Source: a virus
Virus record (IMG/VR): IMGVR_UViG_3300009183_000115
Span: 1 to 55,192 of that record
Reading direction: 5' to 3' (one strand)
DNA length: 55,192 nucleotides
Part shown: positions 51,563 through 55,192 of the stretch, one piece after another
Layout: the number at the start of each line of letters is the position of its first letter
Position numbering within the stretch: position 1 is the stretch's first letter
The notes under the pieces: model-generated
What the model was told of the DNA's origin: nothing
The model's input: only the letters and a program-made list of their open reading frames with translations
The model's database searches: none
Made by a program: the position numbers and the translations under genes

Positions 51563-52561
51563 TTACCCCTTTAAGTCGCCGCTTTTTAAATTATAAAGGA
51601 CGTAACCGTGAAAATTATTATGACTCTTATTAAGGTTAGCATTTAGGATAGAAACTCTCTCTCTATACATTTTATTTACTTTCTCTAGCTCTGCAAATTT
51701 ATCTTGAAGAAATTTAGAAGATTTAAACTTAGGATTACTTTTAATTTGATCTAATTGTGTAAGAGCTTCTTCTTCACTTCCTAAAGGCTTTTCATTACTC
51801 TCTTTAACTTTTTCTTTTATAGCTTCAATACCTCCAAATAACTTATAAAAATCATCTCCAGTATGCATATTATCATCTATAATAAGCATTATCTTACCTT
51901 CAGTTAAACACTTTACAATTACATTATAAACAGGAGGAAATTTTTCTCCCTCACCGCTTGGATGTAATCCTACATTATATTTTGAATAGAGTTGTTTAGT
52001 CAGAGCAGATTGTAGCTCGTTTGATTTACGAATCTTATAAGGAGGTGCCTTTTCTGCAGTCTTATAAAGAAAGTTTATGATAGTACGCTTAATAGAATCA
52101 GCATGTCGATTAAACTTATCCCAATCTACAGCGTTATCGATTATATTATACTCCATTTTTTCAATGTGTACAACTTCTGGATTATCGTAAAGCTCTTTAA
52201 TAGTATTTAAAAGAACTTGATTCAGACCTCCCTTAGATTCTAAATAACCAATATAATCTACTTTAGGAATACGCGTTAGGAGGGTTCTAGAAAGAAGAGC
52301 TTTTAATTCTTCCGGTTTTATCTTATCGGAATTATACTTAAGTGCATCTTCAGAGGCCTTTATATTAGATGCTTCAGGATCAGACTCTAAGCTATAGAAT
52401 ACTTCATATCCGTTTTTTTTAATTCTACCGTCGTATGTATTAAGCTGTTCGCCATCTAGGTGTGTAAAAGCTATATCGATTTTACTAGCCTTGCCAGTAT
52501 CATCGAAAGTAACTCTAGCTCCCTCTTGAACCTCCCTTAATAAGTCTATTAGCTTAATCAT
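51563..52561 (-). CDS. phosphoribosyltransferase-like protein with targeting-like N-terminus
   Basis: From ATG 52561 (MIKLIDLLREVQEG) this is 332 residues; ATG 52567 adds two residues and would touch the promoter-like element. Residues 224-241 (IMLIIDDNMHTGDDFYKL) match the PRPP-binding loop of type I phosphoribosyltransferases (hydrophobic strand, Asp-Asp, then T-G). Upstream VDYIGYLESKGGLNQVL could be the core strand and loop. The C-terminal 80 residues are coiled coil. The sugar-phosphate substrate is unknown. The N-terminus suggests it is packaged in the head. Confidence 0.6.
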   Translation of the reverse strand: MIKLIDLLREVQEGARVTFDDTGKASKIDIAFTHLDGEQLNTYDGRIKKNGYEVFYSLESDPEASNIKASEDALKYNSDKIKPEELKALLSRTLLTRIPKVDYIGYLESKGGLNQVLLNTIKELYDNPEVVHIEKMEYNIIDNAVDWDKFNRHADSIKRTIINFLYKTAEKAPPYKIRKSNELQSALTKQLYSKYNVGLHPSGEGEKFPPVYNVIVKCLTEGKIMLIIDDNMHTGDDFYKLFGGIEAIKEKVKESNEKPLGSEEEALTQLDQIKSNPKFKSSKFLQDKFAELEKVNKMYRERVSILNANLNKSHNNFHGYVLYNLKSGDLKG

Positions 52562-52567
52562 ACACAT

Positions 52568-52575
52568 ATAAATAG
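52568..52575 (-). promoter_or_regulatory. candidate late promoter element CTATTTAT
   Basis: The element follows directly on the terminator hairpin at 52579-52597 and lies 6 nt before the preferred ATG at 52561 (TTTCTATTTATATGTGTATG). Confidence 0.45.
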
Positions 52576-52597
52576 AAACACCCTCGTAAAGAGGGTG
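52576..52597 (-). terminator. hairpin terminator
   Basis: On the minus strand CACCCTC pairs with GAGGGTG around TTTAC, followed by TTTCTATTTAT, so the T-rich tail merges with the promoter-like element. It lies 26 nt after the stop of the gene at 52623. Confidence 0.75.
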
Positions 52598-52622
52598 CTA
52601 ATATATAATAGGATTTTATTTT

Positions 52623-53330
52623 TTACTTATCAACCGTCATATTATCTAAGGCAGATTGTGGTTTATAATCAATTGCACCGCTCCTAGACATCATAGAGGT
52701 TCCCTCCATTCCGTACCAAGGCTGATTCATTAACTCTTCTTCCGACTCCTTATTATTACGGCTATGTAAGCGAACCATCATCGCCGCTTCTGCACTTTCC
52801 GGATCCTTTTGCTCTAGTTCTGTAAAGTTATTATAGACCTTAACTACTTTCCAAGAAGCAGAAAAAGAGGATACCTCTGTTCCTACGGTATACTTAGGTT
52901 GCTCAATTTCATCTTCCCCCTCATAATCATCTTCACCGCGAGCTGCTGCTGAATCCCAACCTGCAGGATCGTCAGGATGATAATCTTCCTTTACTTCCCC
53001 TCCTTTAATACTAGCCAATAACTCAGGACGAATATCTACAGGATCGCCCCAAATTACATCGAAATCTTCTCCATTCCAATCATTTACAATAGAAACCCAG
53101 CCTGTATTCTTATCGAAGATAACAAACAATCTATTATCTCCGTCGTTATAAATTTCAATACCGTTTACTTCCGGGTTTAATTTAGACTGCCATTTAGCAC
53201 CTGCTTCATTTATATTACCCATTGTAGCAGTATCGCCAGATTGACTTTCGTAATCGGCATCTTCTCTTGCTATTCCTTCGTAGCCTTCTTTTAAAATACC
53301 GGCTAATTGTTGTAATCTTTTTGTGTTCAT
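52623..53330 (-). CDS. acidic protein, probable head cargo
   Basis: This 235-residue protein begins MNTKRLQQLAGILKEGYEG. The LQQLAGI-type start ending in a Glu (K-E15) is one I recall from several proteins of T4-like phages. The middle (about 50-110) is a compact domain with GIEIYNDGDNRLFVIFDKNT, then an acidic linker and a small beta part (KYTVGTEVSSFSASWKVV). No catalytic motif. It ends at a terminator, and a CTATTTAT element lies 19 nt before its ATG. Confidence 0.6.
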   Translation of the reverse strand: MNTKRLQQLAGILKEGYEGIAREDADYESQSGDTATMGNINEAGAKWQSKLNPEVNGIEIYNDGDNRLFVIFDKNTGWVSIVNDWNGEDFDVIWGDPVDIRPELLASIKGGEVKEDYHPDDPAGWDSAAARGEDDYEGEDEIEQPKYTVGTEVSSFSASWKVVKVYNNFTELEQKDPESAEAAMMVRLHSRNNKESEEELMNQPWYGMEGTSMMSRSGAIDYKPQSALDNMTVDK

Positions 53331-53349
53331 TTTTTAAAAATTTATATTA

Positions 53350-53357
53350 ATAAATAG
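53350..53357 (-). promoter_or_regulatory. candidate late promoter element CTATTTAT
   Basis: Abuts the TAA stop at 53358 and lies 19 nt before the ATG at 53330 (TTAACTATTTATTAATATAA). Confidence 0.5.
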
Positions 53358-53816
53358 TTAATATTTTATATTAACCTCAATTCCTTTTTCTTTACATAGC
53401 TCAAGTACCTTATCATAATGTTTACGGTTAAAATTATCTCTAGGCTCGGATAAGAAATCAATACGTTCAACATAATCTAGAATAGGAATACAAAACCATT
53501 CTCTTTTTACAATCTGCTCTTCTGCCTCACTTCCCCCATACCCAGTATCAGAGAAGGGTCTAATTTTATACCTTTGACTTAGCCTATTACCGTCTAAAAC
53601 AAAGCGCAATTCATCACCTCCTTCGTGGGAGAGAAAATTACCGTGTAGTTTTGAGTCCCTTGAAAGAGAAATAGCATACATCCCGTCATTATAAGCCTCT
53701 CTACTACTACAGAGCTTGTTTGTCTTTATAATATCGGAAGCATTAAAATAACGAGTATGGTGGTATAAAGTACCAACTTGCTTTCTTTCTTGTATTAAAT
53801 CTACTAGCTTAATCAT
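53358..53816 (-). CDS. ADP-ribosyltransferase-like protein with targeting-like N-terminus
   Basis: This 152-residue protein begins MIKLVDLIQE, then GTLYHHT (15-21), AISLSRD (48-54) and EAEEQIVKRE (97-106). The order His/Tyr strand, S-x-S-like strand, acidic E-x-E motif recalls the fold of ADP-ribosyltransferases. The short length fits a catalytic domain only. T4 packages the ADP-ribosyltransferase Alt in its head and injects it to modify host RNA polymerase, which makes this a possible Alt-like protein. A clear Arg of the R-S-E type is not certain. A CTATTTAT element lies 4 nt before its ATG. Confidence 0.55.
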   Translation of the reverse strand: MIKLVDLIQERKQVGTLYHHTRYFNASDIIKTNKLCSSREAYNDGMYAISLSRDSKLHGNFLSHEGGDELRFVLDGNRLSQRYKIRPFSDTGYGGSEAEEQIVKREWFCIPILDYVERIDFLSEPRDNFNRKHYDKVLELCKEKGIEVNIKY

Positions 53817-53820
53817 GTAA

Positions 53821-53828
53821 ATAAATAG
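53821..53828 (-). promoter_or_regulatory. candidate late promoter element CTATTTAT
   Basis: Abuts the TAG-type stop at 53829 and lies 4 nt before the ATG at 53816 (AGCTATTTATTTACATG). Confidence 0.5.
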
Positions 53829-54107
53829 CTATTTGAGACGGTTACGGACTTGGCGGAGGAGGAGCATGATAATGGGTTTGATGTCGCGACCATTCCTACT
53901 ATATATATTGTTTACTACTCTTTTCTGTCCTCTAGCGAGGTCTAATGCTTGATTATACATAACAGGTGATATAGAACCAGTATAAGATAGCTTTTCTAAT
54001 TCCATAGCAATTACATCTATGATCGATAGTTCTCTATTAGGATTATAAGGATCGGATACTATCATATTACCAGCTTCCCGTATCTTTAATTTCTTCATTC
54101 TATACAT
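53829..54107 (-). CDS. small basic helical protein
   Basis: This 92-residue protein begins MYRMKKLKIREAGNM; the IRE motif followed by A could be a cleavage site. The middle has LSIIDVIAMELEKLSYTG, and the end is basic (YSRNGRDIKPIIMLLLRQVRNRLK, split by wording). ATG 54098 is an alternative start; I keep 54107 because the promoter-like element then lies 4 nt away, as at other genes. Function unknown. Confidence 0.55.
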   Translation of the reverse strand: MYRMKKLKIREAGNMIVSDPYNPNRELSIIDVIAMELEKLSYTGSISPVMYNQALDLARGQKRVVNNIYSRNGRDIKPIIMLLLRQVRNRLK

Positions 54108-54111
54108 ACCA

Positions 54112-54119
54112 ATAAATAG
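54112..54119 (-). promoter_or_regulatory. candidate late promoter element CTATTTAT
   Basis: Lies 2 nt after the stop at 54122 and 4 nt before the ATG at 54107 (CCTATTTATTGGTATG). Confidence 0.45.
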
Positions 54120-54121
54120 GA

Positions 54122-54448
54122 TTAAACATTAGAATCCCCAACGTCTCCCCAGTCCTTTACCGAATCAATGTCCTTATTCATGTTCCATTCTTTATACATG
54201 AATTCCAAGGGGGATAGGAGAGAGGTACTAATACTGGATTCATCTCCATAATAAGTAACTTCCTGCCATGGCGTCCCAGTAGAGGTGGCCTTAATTAAAT
54301 AGGACAGGGACTTAGCGTCTTCTGGATAGATACTTATAGAGGGAGTGAGGGTAAAGGCAATTGCCTTTGTGCAAACTTTGTCATCATATATACTCAACTC
54401 GATATAATTTTCCGTCTCGGCCGTTGAAATGCGTTTTAATGGTTCCAT
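54122..54448 (-). CDS. protein of unknown function (108 residues)
   Basis: The start at 54448 (MEPLKRIST) is preferred over the upstream ATG 54523 because the longer frame would overlap the whole small membrane-protein gene. The protein has an ENYIELSIYDDKVCTKAIAF segment suggestive of a beta fold and a polar end. It follows the small gene by 11 nt. Not recognised. Confidence 0.55.
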   Translation of the reverse strand: MEPLKRISTAETENYIELSIYDDKVCTKAIAFTLTPSISIYPEDAKSLSYLIKATSTGTPWQEVTYYGDESSISTSLLSPLEFMYKEWNMNKDIDSVKDWGDVGDSNV

Positions 54449-54459
54449 ATGAGAAGTTC

Positions 54460-54582
54460 TTATTTGAAAAAGTATTCTACTAATATGTTTCCTAATAACG
54501 ATACCCCTAATGCAATTAAGCATATACCTATGAACAAATGACTCTTGTCATCTTGATCTGGTCTTCTTCCTTGATTATCCAT
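54460..54582 (-). CDS. 40-residue single-span membrane protein
   Basis: ATG 54582 to TAA 54460 encodes a polar, charged N-terminus (MDNQGRRPDQDDKSH) followed by one hydrophobic helix (LFIGICLIALGVSLLGNILV) and a short EYFFK end. Its start overlaps the upstream stop by 8 nt, suggesting translational coupling. It could be a small membrane effector, such as an immunity or lysis-timing protein. No family is recognised. The overlapping frame at 54122-54523 is the alternative reading. Confidence 0.6.
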   Translation of the reverse strand: MDNQGRRPDQDDKSHLFIGICLIALGVSLLGNILVEYFFK

Positions 54583-54787
54583 GTAATAATTGTTTTGATG
54601 TGTCTGAATTATCTTCATTAATGTCTTTCTTTTCGCGTACCATTACTTGAGTGTAACGTACACAATTTAATACCTGTTGAACAGATAGATTACCACTAGG
54701 TGTCCATCCTTGATTAACTCTCTCGTTGATTAAATCTTCGAGAGTATCAACATTACCGGCCTCTATTAATTTATACTCTTTAATCAT
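54575..54787 (-). CDS. small DUF1737-like protein
   Basis: From ATG 54787 this is 70 residues: MIKEYKLIEAGNVDTLEDLI, then NERVNQGWTPSGNLSV and a VRYTQVMVR strand. The pattern Tyr-Lys-Leu/Val, xLExxVNExxxxGWxPxGxxxV, then YxQxMV fits the DUF1737 family of short bacterial and phage proteins. The more upstream ATG (54856) would add 23 residues without family similarity. Its stop overlaps the small membrane protein gene. Function unknown. Confidence 0.7.
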   Translation of the reverse strand: MIKEYKLIEAGNVDTLEDLINERVNQGWTPSGNLSVQQVLNCVRYTQVMVREKKDINEDNSDTSKQLLHG

Positions 54788-54896
54788 ATATATGTTTACT
54801 TTGTTTAAAATTTCTCCCGAGCGTGACTCATCACTCACCGCTACGCTATATCGCATATACCGTGATAACAGCTGTAATTAGGGTGGTGTTAGACTG

Positions 54897-54936
54897 CCCT
54901 CAAGTGACCGCAGGTGAGGTCAGGTGACCTCAAGTG
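54897..54936. repeat. four tandem imperfect 10-bp repeats
   Basis: Plus-strand units CCCTCAAGTG, ACCGCAGGTG, AGGTCAGGTG and ACCTCAAGTG lie head to tail in the gene-free stretch between 54787 and 54990. The 10-bp period is one helical turn, so a protein could bind each unit on the same face. The stretch is GC-rich compared with its surroundings. Role unknown: operator, origin iteron or other protein-binding array. Confidence 0.7.
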
Positions 54937-54937
54937 G

Positions 54938-54960
54938 GGGTGATTTTTTTTCGGTCACCC
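54938..54960. other. hairpin with T-rich loop
   Basis: GGGTGA (54938-54943) pairs with TCACCC (54955-54960) around a loop of eight T and CGG. It directly borders the 10-bp repeats. The T run is in the loop, so it is not a standard terminator on either strand, but it could act as one weakly for the gene ending at 54990. Confidence 0.5.
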
Positions 54961-54989
54961 TGCCTGTAGGCCGTCTCTAGTCTTTTCTC

Positions 54990-55190
54990 TTAAGGTTGGA
55001 ATGTTATTACAGGCTCTATCTTAAATGCCCTCTTAACAAGTGCCTTACCTGATCCTCCTGAGTTATTATCTAACATCTCACCATCCTTACTTACTAGAGC
55101 ATGTCTACTAGTTAATATTAAATAGGTACCTTGACTATGTTCTTTGATGAAGGTTGACACTCTATTCTTTCTATTAACATCTCTACCATG
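54990..55190 (-). CDS. C-terminal part of a small phage protein (runs off right edge)
   Basis: An open frame enters at the right edge and ends at TAA 54990-54992, giving about 66 residues: VSTFIKEHSQGTYLILTSRH, then ALVSKDGEMLDNN and VKRAFKIEPVITFQP. The pattern FIKEHxxGTYLxxTxxHAxxxKDGxxxD is one I recall from short phage proteins of unknown function. It is followed by about 200 nt with a hairpin and 10-bp repeats before the next gene. Confidence 0.65.
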   Translation of the reverse strand, partial: HGRDVNRKNRVSTFIKEHSQGTYLILTSRHALVSKDGEMLDNNSGGSGKALVKRAFKIEPVITFQP

Positions 55191-55192
55191 AA

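Noticed and set aside
54122-54523. Longer start (ATG 54523) for the 108-residue protein
   Set aside because: The extra residues would overlap the small membrane protein gene, which has better start/stop coupling.
54938-54960. Hairpin at the right end as a strong terminator
   Set aside because: The T run is in the loop, not after the stem, on both strands, so I list it only as a hairpin.
1-55192. tRNA genes, rRNA, insertion sequences or integrase attachment sites
   Set aside because: I saw no cloverleaf, transposase or integrase on reading, though a tRNA search program would be decisive.

Overview
The window is about 55 kb of the late (virion) region of a large T4-like contractile-tailed phage (Caudoviricetes). 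All genes I accept lie on the minus strand, tightly packed, so the region is transcribed from high to low coordinates. Diagnostic genes are a gp23-type major capsid protein, gp22-type core scaffold, gp21-type prohead protease, gp20 portal, gp17 large terminase, gp6 and gp25 baseplate wedge proteins, and a gp55-type late sigma factor. The DNA is AT-rich and most starts lack an AGGAGG-type Shine-Dalgarno, often having A-rich sequence instead. This would fit a Bacteroidota-like host, but nothing here proves the host. Tail sheath and tube genes are not in the window.

Layout in order of transcription (right to left). 55.2-48.9 kb holds short accessory genes, several with a similar N-terminus (M-I-K-L-hydrophobic-D/E-hydrophobic-hydrophobic, then Glu) that resembles the capsid-targeting sequence of T4 internal head proteins. 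Among them are an ADP-ribosyltransferase-like protein, a phosphoribosyltransferase-like protein, a possible PD-(D/E)xK nuclease and a glutaredoxin. 48.8-47.0 kb holds an HD hydrolase, a membrane protein and the gp55-like sigma factor. 47.0-32.4 kb is the baseplate/tail-fibre cluster. 32.3-28.4 kb is one 1306-residue fibre-like protein with six Thr-Pro-rich linkers. 28.4-21.2 kb is a sugar-modification island: GT60-like GlcNAc-transferase, GT4-FkbM fusion, GT25, a further putative transferase, GT11 fucosyltransferase, SAM methyltransferase and UDP-galactopyranose mutase. 20.8-18.8 kb has a GIY-YIG nuclease, DNA primase and YqaJ-type nuclease. 18.8-12.4 kb is a row of overlapping small genes (nucleotidyltransferase, zinc peptidase, Zn-ribbon protein, Dps-like protein, Cys-rich proteins, GH19 endolysin). 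12.4-1.3 kb is the head and packaging operon, ending at a strong terminator after the capsid gene. The left end holds small fibre-like genes and a partial virion gene.

Three things stand out. First, an 8-bp element reading CTATTTAT on the coding strand fills many intergenic gaps exactly, often abutting the previous stop codon and lying 4-6 nt before the next ATG. With a gp55-like sigma in the same window it is a candidate late promoter giving nearly leaderless mRNAs. Second, the recurring N-terminus suggests a set of enzymes packaged into the head and injected with the DNA. Third, a mucin-like Thr-Pro fibre lies directly beside a GT60/GT11-type glycosyltransferase island, suggesting phage-encoded glycosylation of its own fibre. 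All three are inferences from sequence; the gene identities listed with high confidence are recognised from family motifs.
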